Below, piece by piece: positions 36,592-44,848 of a stretch of DNA of 64,000 nucleotides. How positions within the stretch are numbered: position 1 is the stretch's first letter; the number at the start of each line of letters is the position of its first letter. The notes beneath the pieces were generated by a model. That model searched no databases. It was given only the letters and a program-made list of their open reading frames with translations, and was not told the DNA's origin. This DNA comes from a virus. The DNA is taken from positions 1 through 64,000 of the IMG/VR virus record IMGVR_UViG_3300046808_001241. One strand, written 5' to 3'. The position numbers were made by a program, and so were the translations under genes.

Positions 36592-37952
36592 CGACCCATT
36601 GTGGGAACGCCTAAGCTGAGTCCTTTTGCAATTTGAGTTGCGCCGCTCAAACCTCCGCTTATTTTGTCCATCCAATCCACAGAACCTTCTTTTTGAATAT
36701 AATTTGCAAGATTCATTAGTTGATTATATAGATTAGCAACTTGAGGAATTTCGTTTTGATAATTTTTAAGACTGGCTAGATCATAAACGAATTGGCCTTC
36801 CTGTTTTTCGAAAGGTTTTAAATTTGTTTGTTTGTCGTCTGGGGTTTTAGATTTATTTTCTTCAGAAGATTGAGTTGAGCTCGATTGGGCTGAATCAGAG
36901 GTCACCACTCCAGGACCACTCGTAGCTGTAGTCCTGCTACCCGTAGAAGTATATGTAGTACGAGAAGTCGGTTTGATTTCATTCAGCATTTGTTTATTGA
37001 ACAATTCAAAGCTTTGATTAAAAGACGCGTTTTGTGGAGTAAGATTCTGAGGAGAGGTCTCTTCCGTTTTTTTATGAATCATCCAATCCATAGGTTTTGT
37101 AGGAACTAAGGCTCCACTTCCTAAAAATTCTGCATATGCTCTCCGTTCGTCTTTAAAGTTTGGTTTTTGCGTTTTTGAATCGATTCCTAAATTGTTTGTC
37201 GCTTGTTGTATAAACAATTCATGAGCAGCGTTGGAAATTTTAAGAAGATCTTCTACTGCTACATCGTTGTACAGAGCTTTAATTTTTTGATCGGGTAATG
37301 GTTTTTTCCCACTCAAATAAACCTGAGGATTGAAAAATATATCCTTAACAAAATTGTCAGCTGGCGGAATCTTATCCACAGGAATTTTTGGTTTAAGCGC
37401 TTGTTTTCTAATTGCAAGTAAGTACAAAACAACAGAATAAATGCTTAAGTTTGGATTAATAATATCAAGACGAGCTTTTCCTAAATCTTGGCGGGTGGAA
37501 GAATAATGTTCTTTTTTTACATCTTTGGCCCATACAGTTTTTGTTGGAAACTCCATAGGAATATCGCTAACGTTTGGATCTTTTAATTGTTTTATAAAGT
37601 TTTCTGTAATTGCTTTTGCATCTACTGGATTTCCCGAACCGCCTTTTTTGTATACCTGATACAACTGAGCGAACAAATCCAAAAGAGGATACACAGCAAT
37701 CAAATTTTGATAACGTTTGGGATCTTTTATAGACCGAGGAAAAGATGTTACTACTGTTTGGGCTATGTTGTTCAAATCTCCAATACTTGTAGGAAAAGGA
37801 AATAACTCTTTGTTTGCGTATTTTGTTTCATACGCAGCTTTTAGAGTAGAGTACACTTCAGGCGTTAAAAACCCAGCCATGCCTTTTTTGGTATCTTCGT
37901 CAGCGTCCTGCTCAAGCAAAAAGCTTTCAACCAATTCCTCAAACTTAATCAT
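36588..37952 (-). CDS. large putative capsid-targeted protein
   Basis: 454 residues. MIKFEELVESFLLEQD ends in an L-L-E-Q site (Glu14) like the other leader-bearing proteins. The body is largely helical; residues about 325-385 form a Ser/Thr-rich disordered linker. Late promoter at 37957. The largest member of the putative cargo set; function unrecognised. Confidence 0.6.
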   Translation of the reverse strand: MIKFEELVESFLLEQDADEDTKKGMAGFLTPEVYSTLKAAYETKYANKELFPFPTSIGDLNNIAQTVVTSFPRSIKDPKRYQNLIAVYPLLDLFAQLYQVYKKGGSGNPVDAKAITENFIKQLKDPNVSDIPMEFPTKTVWAKDVKKEHYSSTRQDLGKARLDIINPNLSIYSVVLYLLAIRKQALKPKIPVDKIPPADNFVKDIFFNPQVYLSGKKPLPDQKIKALYNDVAVEDLLKISNAAHELFIQQATNNLGIDSKTQKPNFKDERRAYAEFLGSGALVPTKPMDWMIHKKTEETSPQNLTPQNASFNQSFELFNKQMLNEIKPTSRTTYTSTGSRTTATSGPGVVTSDSAQSSSTQSSEENKSKTPDDKQTNLKPFEKQEGQFVYDLASLKNYQNEIPQVANLYNQLMNLANYIQKEGSVDWMDKISGGLSGATQIAKGLSLGVPTMGR

Positions 37953-37956
37953 TCAA

Positions 37957-37964
37957 TTATTTAT
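37957..37964 (-). promoter_or_regulatory. T4-type late promoter element
   Basis: ATAAATAA on the minus strand, 4 nt before the ATG ending at 37952. Divergent from the late element at 37994. Confidence 0.75.
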
Positions 37965-37993
37965 CATTAAATAGAGAAAAAGTCTTTGATTAG

Positions 37994-38002
37994 TATAAAT
38001 AA
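37994..38002 (+). promoter_or_regulatory. T4-type late promoter element
   Basis: TATAAATAA, exact T4 late consensus TATAAATA, 4 nt before ATG 38007. Confidence 0.8.
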
Positions 38003-38006
38003 CACT

Positions 38007-38282
38007 ATGAAGAAATCTTTTGATCAATTGTTTAGTGAAATTGTTGGAGAAACACTCATGGCCCCAACACAACCCAACCAGCCACAACAAAATCAACCGG
38101 TTCCTACTGCTAACCAACAAGTTGGAGAGCTTCCTGATGAAATTGCTAAATTGTTCGTTGCTGCAAAGACTCCTCAAGAAGTAAATGCAGCATATGCTAA
38201 GCTTCAACAAATGAAACAGCAGCAACCTCAAGCCAATCAGCAAAACCAGCAGCAACAGAATGCAGTCAACAAACCAGCGTAA
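38007..38282 (+). CDS. Gln/Pro-rich putative capsid core protein
   Basis: 91 residues. MKKSFDQLFSEIVGETLMAP carries a V-G-E-T site (Glu15). The rest is Gln/Pro-rich and disordered except for one helix (about 43-70). Late promoter. Resembles a prohead core or internal protein by layout. Confidence 0.55.
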   Translation: MKKSFDQLFSEIVGETLMAPTQPNQPQQNQPVPTANQQVGELPDEIAKLFVAAKTPQEVNAAYAKLQQMKQQQPQANQQNQQQQNAVNKPA

Positions 38283-38880
38283 ACCTCAAAAAAGTAGGTG
38301 TATGTACTGTGGATCGGCTGACCACGGCAAAGGCTGTAGGTTTGGTCCACACGGGGTTCATTTTCATCCAGACGATTCCACAAAGTGTGGCTTTTGCGGT
38401 TCGACGAGTTACGGAAGAGGTTGTAGGTTGAATCCAACGTCTGATTTACATGTGCACGGTTCAAGCTTTAATTCTATGTACAAAGAGTCCGTGCAAAGCT
38501 TTTTAGATAATGAAATTCTTTTAAAAGAACTCAAAAAAGACTTCAGACAATTTCAATGTTATAAGCTTGGTATTATTGACAAAGACGGCAATAAAGTTAA
38601 AAATCCAATTACCGAACAAGAAAAACTTTCATTTACTCCGTTTGTAAAAACCGTTTTAAAGCTCAAAAAATATTTAGGTTCAAAACTTGATTTATTAGAA
38701 GCTCAAAACGACTTATCCCTTTCTTCATTGCAGCTAAACGAAAACATTGAACACTACAAAAAAGTTTTGGACTACCAAGACAAAGTAAAAACAATAGTTA
38801 ATGAACTGTATAAAACCTTAGATGAGGCAACGGAAGAAGGTCTTTGTTTAGAGGATATACAAAAATTATTAAAGGCTTGA
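38260..38880 (+). CDS. protein with two zinc-knuckle-like repeats
   Basis: 206 residues. Two tandem modules: C14xxC17, C26, H34/H36 and C43xxC46, C55, H64/H66, each with the CGS..(H/Y)G.GCR core. A long helical domain follows (about 75-206). Probably binds metal and perhaps nucleic acid. Overlaps the late gene upstream by 23 nt. Confidence 0.75.
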   Translation: MQSTNQRKPQKSRCMYCGSADHGKGCRFGPHGVHFHPDDSTKCGFCGSTSYGRGCRLNPTSDLHVHGSSFNSMYKESVQSFLDNEILLKELKKDFRQFQCYKLGIIDKDGNKVKNPITEQEKLSFTPFVKTVLKLKKYLGSKLDLLEAQNDLSLSSLQLNENIEHYKKVLDYQDKVKTIVNELYKTLDEATEEGLCLEDIQKLLKA

Positions 38881-38904
38881 CATGACACTGAAGTGTGGTA
38901 AACT
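38877..38904 (+). promoter_or_regulatory. sigma70-like promoter
   Basis: -35 TTGACA, 16-bp spacer, -10 TAAACT; 6 nt to ATG 38911. Confidence 0.75.
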
Positions 38905-38910
38905 TCTTTC

Positions 38911-39186
38911 ATGTCTAATATAAATGTAGCACTAACTGAAAAGGAACTTCAAACAGCAATTTCCGGATTGCTTTTTTCGTGTTCTGTAAATGTTGTATCA
39001 AATACAAACCTTGAGTATCAAACTGAACTTCTTCAACTTGCTAAAAAGTTGAAAGATCTAAAACCTGACATCAAACTTACTGAAATCCAATTCGTAAAAG
39101 AAGATGACTACGAGGATGAAACATCTCCGTTGATTTTGGAAGCATTTAAAAGTAATATTGAAATTACATCATTTGATTGCGTATGA
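38911..39186 (+). CDS. hypothetical protein
   Basis: 91 residues, helical N-terminus and acidic C-terminus. First gene of the queD-queE unit; ATGA overlap with queD. Unrecognised. Confidence 0.65.
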   Translation: MSNINVALTEKELQTAISGLLFSCSVNVVSNTNLEYQTELLQLAKKLKDLKPDIKLTEIQFVKEDDYEDETSPLILEAFKSNIEITSFDCV

Positions 39187-39617
39187 GTTATGTTTCTACA
39201 AAAATTATTGAATTAGGTTCTTGTGCTTTTCGTCAATGGCGAGCTGAGGATACCCACTGCAAGTACGTACATGGGTACCAGCTAAAAGCTAAATTTTGGT
39301 TTGAAGGAGAGCTGGACGAACGAAATTGGGTTGTTAATTTTGGAGGATTGAAAGAACTTAAATACCAACTCCAACAGCAATTTGACCATACTCTGTGTAT
39401 AGCTGTTGATGATCCTTTGGTGTCATTATTTCAACAGTTGCATGAAGCTGGAGGTTGTGATCTTCGAATCATGGGAGATGTTGGTATAGAAAAAACAGCA
39501 GAATGGTGTTTTAAGAAAGCAAACAATTACGTTAAAAACCAGACTGACGGACGTTGCAAAGTGACCAAAGTAGAAGTTTGGGAACACGATTTGAATAGTG
39601 CAATTTATACAGAATAA
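39183..39617 (+). CDS. queD: QueD-like 6-carboxy-tetrahydropterin synthase homolog
   Basis: 144 residues of the PTPS/QueD fold: THCKYVHGYQLKAKFWFEGE aligns with the C...HGH core, then WVVNFGGLKELK and FDHTLCIAVDDP. The usual AAHxL is replaced by AFRQW and HGH by HGY, so two of three classic zinc ligands appear changed. QueD makes the pterin precursor of 7-deazaguanine. Next to queE, as in phages with modified guanine. Confidence 0.8.
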   Translation: MSYVSTKIIELGSCAFRQWRAEDTHCKYVHGYQLKAKFWFEGELDERNWVVNFGGLKELKYQLQQQFDHTLCIAVDDPLVSLFQQLHEAGGCDLRIMGDVGIEKTAEWCFKKANNYVKNQTDGRCKVTKVEVWEHDLNSAIYTE

Positions 39618-39621
39618 CATT

Positions 39622-40380
39622 ATGATTGATATTAATACAGAAACATTGTTCTTATCTGATGATAAGATTTTTTATACAGTAGAAGGAGAAGGGGAATATG
39701 TTGGACAGCCTTCTGTCTTTATGCGTATGTCTATGTGTAACCTTACCTGTAAAGGATTTGCTTCAGCTGATAGTCCAAATGGATGTGATTCATTTATTTC
39801 TTGGTCGATTAAAAATAAAATGACCTTTAAAGAAATTTTCGAAATGATGGAAGAAAAAAATTATGTAGAGCATCTTCGAAATAGAGCTATTTTTAAATTA
39901 ACAGGAGGGGAACCTTTCATTCAGCAGAAACAGCTTCTTAAGTTTATGGAGGCTTTTAATGAGCGTTATAATTTTAATCCTCGAATTGATTTTGAGACAA
40001 ACGCCACTTTGATTCCTGACGAGCGCTGGGTGACTGATTTTTGTGCTACCTTCACTACCTCTCCAAAGTTAACAACAAACGGAGATCCAGAAGAAAGGAC
40101 ATACAAGCCAGATGTTTTGAGATGGCACGTGGACCACAAATCTGGTTTTAAATTTGTTATTAATTCTGACAGAGATATTGAAGAAATTTGGAGAAAGTAT
40201 ATTGATGATCACGAAGGAATTAACGTGCCTCTCCAACGAGTCTGGTTTATGCCTTGTTGTGGATCTAGACAAGAACATATTGAGCGAGCTCAAGCTGTTG
40301 TAGAATATGCAAAAGCAATGCATGTAAATTTTAGTCCGAGATTACACTTGCTGGTGTTTGATATGGCACTTAAAGTTTGA
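39622..40380 (+). CDS. queE: QueE-like 7-carboxy-7-deazaguanine synthase (radical SAM)
   Basis: 252 residues. FYTVEGEGEYVGQPSVFMRM and KLTGGEPFIQQKQLLKF are QueE signatures (substrate loop and GGEP). The cluster is C-NLT-C then Cys after 11 residues instead of CxxxCxxC, a spacing variant known among QueE-type enzymes. Converts the QueD product on the route to preQ0. queC, folE and a DNA transglycosylase are not in the window. Confidence 0.85.
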   Translation: MIDINTETLFLSDDKIFYTVEGEGEYVGQPSVFMRMSMCNLTCKGFASADSPNGCDSFISWSIKNKMTFKEIFEMMEEKNYVEHLRNRAIFKLTGGEPFIQQKQLLKFMEAFNERYNFNPRIDFETNATLIPDERWVTDFCATFTTSPKLTTNGDPEERTYKPDVLRWHVDHKSGFKFVINSDRDIEEIWRKYIDDHEGINVPLQRVWFMPCCGSRQEHIERAQAVVEYAKAMHVNFSPRLHLLVFDMALKV

Positions 40381-40410
40381 TTTATTTTGAAACAACTTTA
40401 ATTAAACTTC

Positions 40411-41082
40411 ATGCGTATTGCACTAATAGGAGCTCACAGTGTAGGAAAATCTACTTTAGTTGAACAATTTCTTAAAGAGTGGCCAATGTATAAAAGGCCG
40501 GAAAAGACTTATAGAGATATCATTAAGGAAAAAAACCTTAATATCAATATGCAAGGAGACAAAGAGTCTCAAAGAGCAATTCTTAATGCGTTAGTTGATG
40601 AAGTCCAGCTTGCAAGTACTTCGGATGACAAACATATTATTTTTGATAGATGTCCGGTAGATAATATGGCTTACACTCTTTGGCACTATGCAAAAGATAC
40701 AGAAGGATTTACTTCAGAGTTTGTAATGACATGTAAAGATATTGCTGCTCTTTCATTAAAACATATTGATCTTATTTTTTACGTTCCAGCTCGAAAGGAA
40801 ATTCCTCTTACTCCAAGAGAAGGACGAGAAACAGACGAAGTTTTTAGGGAAGAGATCGACAATATTTTTGATTCGCTAGTCAATTCTTATGAAAAGAACA
40901 CAGGAGCATTTTTCCCTTCAGAAGACTGTCCTGCTGTTATTCGTCTGGAGGGTCCTCCAGACATGCGTATCCCTCAAATTAAGCTGTATATTAAAGAAAA
41001 CGGTAATTACTTTGGAGAAGAAGACGGCTCTTTAATTGATGCTTCTAAGGTAGTGTTGGACGGAGAACAACAGCCGTTTTAA
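40411..41082 (+). CDS. P-loop NTPase/kinase (AAA_28-like)
   Basis: 223 residues. Walker A GAHSVGKST (about 7-15), HIIFDRCPVDN as Walker B/DR region, and a lid-like RETDEVFREE. Resembles NadR/AAA_28-type nucleoside or nucleotide kinases. Substrate unknown. Confidence 0.75.
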   Translation: MRIALIGAHSVGKSTLVEQFLKEWPMYKRPEKTYRDIIKEKNLNINMQGDKESQRAILNALVDEVQLASTSDDKHIIFDRCPVDNMAYTLWHYAKDTEGFTSEFVMTCKDIAALSLKHIDLIFYVPARKEIPLTPREGRETDEVFREEIDNIFDSLVNSYEKNTGAFFPSEDCPAVIRLEGPPDMRIPQIKLYIKENGNYFGEEDGSLIDASKVVLDGEQQPF

Positions 41083-41086
41083 ACGT

Positions 41087-41501
41087 GTGAATAAGAAGCG
41101 AAATAGATTTTAGTGAAGCTCCGTTTTGCGCTATTGGAAAATCTACTATTTGTGACGGACAAGGATTATTTGCTCTAAAACGATTTGAAATAGGAGATAT
41201 AATAGCTGATTATAACATTAGCTCTAACAAGTGGATTGAATGTGATTTTAAACGTATACCAAAAGAATATAAAGAATCTTGTTGGTGGGTAGGCAAAACA
41301 ACTGAAGTTTGTTTACTAGCTTTACCAGAAAGTCTTTTTATGAGGGCAAATCACAGTAGTGACCCAAATACAGATTGGTATCCTGAACAAAAAGTATTGA
41401 GGGCAAACTCCGTTATTCTTCCTGGGGAAGAAATTACATACGAATATACAAAAGAAGTAGCTCCTTCTTATATAAAAGAATGCCCTCCTAGTTGGATTTA
41501 A
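41087..41501 (+). pseudogene. SET-domain protein, start requires a +1 shift or a missing base
   Basis: The frame ending at TAA 41499-41501 encodes SEAPFCAIGKSTICDGQGLF...IGDIIADY...FMRANHSSDPNTDW...GEEITYEY, the GxGLFA, NHSxxPN and GEEITxxY motifs of SET lysine methyltransferases. It has no ATG near its beginning. A GTG at 41087 opens MNKKRNRF then meets TAG. Slipping +1 on TTTT (41108-41111) joins it in frame to SEAPF. This is either a programmed +1 frameshift, a sequencing insertion, or a real lesion. Both readings keep an otherwise intact 130-residue domain. Confidence 0.7.
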
Positions 41502-41907
41502 GCTTTATCTTACTTGAAAATTCGTTAAACTTTCTTTGAGGCTTCTGTTGTTTTAAACTATTTTCAGCAGCACTCTCTAAGTCTGGAGAAGTCAAATCAA
41601 ACTTACCGCAATAAGGTATTGGAAGCTGGTTCATCATTCCATCAAAATAATTGTCTATAAAGTTGCTTATTTTTTGAGTGATGGCCTTCTTTGATATGCA
41701 CATCACTTTCGGAAAAGCGCTCTGTGTACTTTTATAAGTGGCTTCTATACTTTTGAAGCAAAATCCTAACAAAATGCGTCTTCCGTCTGCACTATTAAGT
41801 CTGATGTTGTTTTTGTTAGCAAAATCAGTCGCAGCTCTTAATCCTTTTTCGAAAGAAGGATATGCATCAATAACACAAATTCGGGACTTAGGAAAGGTTT
41901 TTGTCAT
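41488..41907 (-). CDS. hypothetical protein
   Basis: 139 residues, alpha/beta N-terminus (SRICVIDAYPSFEKGLRAAT) and basic C-terminus. ATGA overlap with the GIY-YIG gene upstream; overlaps the SET frame by 14 nt. Unrecognised. Confidence 0.6.
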   Translation of the reverse strand: MTKTFPKSRICVIDAYPSFEKGLRAATDFANKNNIRLNSADGRRILLGFCFKSIEATYKSTQSAFPKVMCISKKAITQKISNFIDNYFDGMMNQLPIPYCGKFDLTSPDLESAAENSLKQQKPQRKFNEFSSKIKLKSN

Positions 41908-42317
41908 TTTAGGAAATTTTTAGGTGGCTTACCGATACGAACATTTATTATGCCATTGTAGAATTGTTCATTCAAGAGCACGTCATATTCCAGCTGTTTC
42001 TTTATTTCTTTATACCCCAATTCCCATTTTGATCCACCCCATTCTAAAATTTCAAAAGTAAAGTTTTCCTTGCCATGCTTTGCAATGTCTTCATTCAACT
42101 CTTTTGATGAGCCGGTATAGGTCTTCCAATCGCTTTCTTTATGGTCTATGCGGTTTCTTGTCTTTCCTTTTAATGGTTTTCGTTTGACTCGAGAAACACA
42201 TTGCTTTTTTCCAATATACTGGCGACCGTTAACATTATTGGTAATCATGTAAATGAAACCAAAAGGATTTTCGGTTGTATAAAGACTTTCCTTGATTGTC
42301 CAGTGACCGAGATCCAT
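41904..42317 (-). CDS. GIY-YIG nuclease-like protein
   Basis: 137 residues. GFIYMITNNVNGRQYIGKKQ is the GIY-YIG core, followed by a DWKTYTGSSKELNEDIAKHG stretch and a catalytic-type Glu. Could be a homing or repair nuclease. Part of a minus-strand unit with 42319 and 41488. Confidence 0.85.
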   Translation of the reverse strand: MDLGHWTIKESLYTTENPFGFIYMITNNVNGRQYIGKKQCVSRVKRKPLKGKTRNRIDHKESDWKTYTGSSKELNEDIAKHGKENFTFEILEWGGSKWELGYKEIKKQLEYDVLLNEQFYNGIINVRIGKPPKNFLK

Positions 42318-42318
42318 T

Positions 42319-42546
42319 TTAAGACTTTTTCTTTTTTCTAGTTTTTTTCTTTTTGGGCTTGCGCATTCCAGACCGAGTCATAACTCCCTTGTAACTTCCG
42401 TACAAGTTACGTGCATCTCCAGGAGCATAATTGTCTCCACTGAATGCTGTAGCTGTTGCTCCAACATTTGGTCCAAAGGCAGATCCTTCTCCTCCAGACA
42501 TTACGTCTTCAACAAGGACTTCTTCTACAATTTTTTGAAATTCCAT
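42319..42546 (-). CDS. small putative capsid-targeted basic protein
   Basis: 75 residues. MEFQKIVEEVLVEDVM gives an L-V-E-D site (Glu13). A Gly/Ala-rich middle and a Lys/Arg-rich tail (RKPKKKKTRKKKKS) follow, suited to DNA packing in the head. Late promoter at 42552. Confidence 0.6.
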   Translation of the reverse strand: MEFQKIVEEVLVEDVMSGGEGSAFGPNVGATATAFSGDNYAPGDARNLYGSYKGVMTRSGMRKPKKKKTRKKKKS

Positions 42547-42551
42547 AATAG

Positions 42552-42558
42552 TATTTAA
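42552..42558 (-). promoter_or_regulatory. T4-type late promoter element
   Basis: TTAAATA on the minus strand, 5 nt before the ATG ending at 42546. Confidence 0.65.
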
Positions 42559-42567
42559 GAAAATTTG

Positions 42568-42573
42568 TTGACA
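42568..42573 (+). promoter_or_regulatory. -35 of the 42.6 kb RNA
   Basis: TTGACA at 42568-42573; the -10 at 17 bp (ACATTG) is poor, so the promoter is tentative. Confidence 0.35.
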
Positions 42574-42594
42574 TTAATACTAAGTAAACGACAT

Positions 42595-42780
42595 TGATGC
42601 ATCGTCTGTTAGCCCTAGCCAAAGCGTTATAGCAGGTCTCAGTAGTGAGATAAACAACAAGGATCAGCGATTAATAAATTAAAAACACATCTCGAAGTGC
42701 GCTATTGCGTGACCGTTGTTTAGCATTTTTTGCTAGGACCACTCAAGCCAGCCCTTATAGGACAACCGAGGGGGCATATT
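42595..42780 (+). ncRNA. candidate structured RNA
   Basis: No credible ORF. CCTAGC (about 42614) pairs with GCTAGG (about 42731), enclosing AAACAAC/GTTGTTT (about 42653/42715) and the hairpin TCTCA-GTAG-TGAGA (about 42638-42651). The 3' part (CAGCCCTTATAGGACAACCG) is GC-richer than its surroundings. No known RNA family recognised. Confidence 0.45.
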
Positions 42781-42848
42781 AATCATGGGATTTTTTGAAG
42801 CTTGTTACAACCCGACTGAGACTCGTTTTATACGGAGTATTAAAGAAA

Positions 42849-42879
42849 GGGAGGTTTTCCCAATAATGGGGGACCTCCC
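42849..42879 (+). other. hairpin before uvsY
   Basis: GGGAGGT/ACCTCCC arms (42849-42855/42873-42879) with an inner CCC/GGG. No T tract. Could end the RNA upstream or control uvsY. Confidence 0.45.
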
Positions 42880-42966
42880 CTCCTTCGATCTGAATTGCCG
42901 GAATATTAAAGATACTTTAAAAGGGGCGGGAGTAGATTTTTTAATTTTTTGTTTTATTGTTAATTT

Positions 42967-43380
42967 GTGAGTGAAAAAACTACATCTGATCTTTTTTTAG
43001 AATATCATCAAAAGATTGAAGAATTTCTTAAAATTGATGAATTGAATCTCAAGGATGCTCAAATGTCTTTGCCTTCTGTAAGACATTATTGGGTTGGTCG
43101 TTTGATGTTCCATAAACAGCAAATAGGTAAGTTTAAAAAAGCTAGAGAAAAGGCCACTAAAGCTCTTAGACAAAAGTTAGAACACGAGTCTCCAGTCGGT
43201 CTTACATCAAAAACAATAACTGAATCGATTACCCAAAATGATATTGTTCTTAAGATTGATGATGAAATTGCAAACCATGAAATTTTAGTAGAGTACCTTA
43301 CAAAAGTAGAAAATAATTTTAGAGATGCTCAGCATGGTTTATCAAACTTGACTAAGATTATAACTTTAGAAACAACATAA
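42967..43380 (+). CDS. uvsY: UvsY-like recombination mediator
   Basis: 137 residues, the exact length of T4 UvsY, GTG start. It has the same all-helical order: an N-terminal helix, VRHYWVGRLMFHKQQIGKFK (basic), then ITQNDIVLKIDDEIANHEIL as in the T4 VLSADKDVLKVDTSL region. UvsY loads UvsX on gp32-coated ssDNA. Immediately precedes uvsW, as in T4. Assigned by pattern, length and synteny. Confidence 0.75.
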   Translation: MSEKTTSDLFLEYHQKIEEFLKIDELNLKDAQMSLPSVRHYWVGRLMFHKQQIGKFKKAREKATKALRQKLEHESPVGLTSKTITESITQNDIVLKIDDEIANHEILVEYLTKVENNFRDAQHGLSNLTKIITLETT

Positions 43381-44819
43381 TGGAAGTTTTGTTTGATTTT
43401 GATACAGTTTCCAGAAAGCCAAAAATTATTTCTGAGTTTTTAGATCAAATCCGTGAACATTTTTCCGTAGAAGATAAAGCGCTAGTCTTTATGAGAAAGC
43501 GATATGGACGCAATATGCCGGTTCGCAAATACGCAATCGCTAATAAAGGAAATTTTGATTTGCCGTTTTATCAAGAAATTTGTAAAGAAATAACTGAAAC
43601 ATTTCCCAGTCTTATACTTAAAAAAACAAACAAATTCGATCAGCTTGTACGAGACAAACAAATTGCAAAAGAGTTGGTCAAACTAAAATTAGAACCAAGA
43701 GACTACCAGAAAGAATCTGCAAAACTAGCCTTACAAAAAGGAAACGGAATTATTGTTCTTCCTACATCAGCTGGGAAGACATTTACAATGGCGTTAATAT
43801 CAGCAACGGCTATTAAAGAAAAGAGCTATAATATTTTTATAATTGTTCCAAATATTCAACTTGTTCAGCAAACATATCAAGATTTTTTGGATTACGGAAT
43901 TGATGAGAATTTAGTTTCCAAATGGACGGGGAATAACGAATATAGAGGCACAAAGATTGTCATTTCAAACAGTCAAATACTACTATCTGAAAAACAAGAT
44001 ACGACTGTGCTCAAAGACTTTCAATGTGTAATTGTAGATGAGTGCCATAAAATTGCTACGGCTACTGAGATTACAAAGCTAGTTAAAAAGTTGAACTCTG
44101 ATCATATTTTTGGTTTGACTGGTTCATTGCCTGAAAACAAATTTGATATTTGGTCTTTAAATAGAATTTTTGGTTCTGTAATTTATCATAAAAAATCTAT
44201 AGAATTGAGACAGGATCAATACATATCAAGAGTCAGAGTCGTAGGATTAGAAATTCAATACTCAAACGTACCAAACTTTACGAGACCTTCTATGTCTGAA
44301 CCAACTGCTGGATACGAAGAGGAAACGACTTGGTTACACACTAATAAGTTTAGAAATGAATTAATAGGAAATTTAATCGATAAACTAGACACTAATACAC
44401 TTGTCCTTGTCGATAGAATTGTTCATGGAGAAATTTTGTTAGAGCATTTAAAACAAAAAACGTCAAAACAAATTTACTTTATTCAAGGTTCTGTAGATGT
44501 AGAAGAACGAGAAAAGCTCAGACAGTTAATGGAAGAAACGCATGGAATCGTTTGTGTTGCTATTTCTAAAATTTTTTCTACTGGCATTTCAATAAAAAAC
44601 CTACACAACGTTGTTTTCGCGGCTATCGGAAAAGCGAGGATTAAGATCATTCAATCAATTGGAAGAAGTTTGAGATTGCATCAAACAAAAGAAATAGCAA
44701 CAATCTTTGATGTAGCTGATGTTAATTTAACATACGGTTATAAACATTTTGAAGAAAGAAAACGTTTATATGAATCCGAAAAAATTCCTATCGTATGCAA
44801 ACAGTTTGTTGAAAAGTAA
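43380..44819 (+). CDS. uvsW: UvsW-like SF2 helicase
   Basis: 479 residues. N-terminal domain, Walker A LPTSAGKTF (about 125-133), DECH box VDECHKI (about 218), LTGSLPEN motif III and QSIGRSLR motif VI (about 424). T4 UvsW (503 residues) drives branch migration and fork regression and unwinds R-loops. The start overlaps the uvsY stop by 1 nt. Confidence 0.9.
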   Translation: MEVLFDFDTVSRKPKIISEFLDQIREHFSVEDKALVFMRKRYGRNMPVRKYAIANKGNFDLPFYQEICKEITETFPSLILKKTNKFDQLVRDKQIAKELVKLKLEPRDYQKESAKLALQKGNGIIVLPTSAGKTFTMALISATAIKEKSYNIFIIVPNIQLVQQTYQDFLDYGIDENLVSKWTGNNEYRGTKIVISNSQILLSEKQDTTVLKDFQCVIVDECHKIATATEITKLVKKLNSDHIFGLTGSLPENKFDIWSLNRIFGSVIYHKKSIELRQDQYISRVRVVGLEIQYSNVPNFTRPSMSEPTAGYEEETTWLHTNKFRNELIGNLIDKLDTNTLVLVDRIVHGEILLEHLKQKTSKQIYFIQGSVDVEEREKLRQLMEETHGIVCVAISKIFSTGISIKNLHNVVFAAIGKARIKIIQSIGRSLRLHQTKEIATIFDVADVNLTYGYKHFEERKRLYESEKIPIVCKQFVEK

Positions 44820-44848
44820 TTTATATAACGTATACTGCAAAAAGTTTT

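Noticed and set aside
42785-42970. 61-codon frame upstream of uvsY
   Set aside because: Overlaps a strong hairpin and a T-rich stretch, and composition is unlike a protein; I treat it as RNA/leader sequence.
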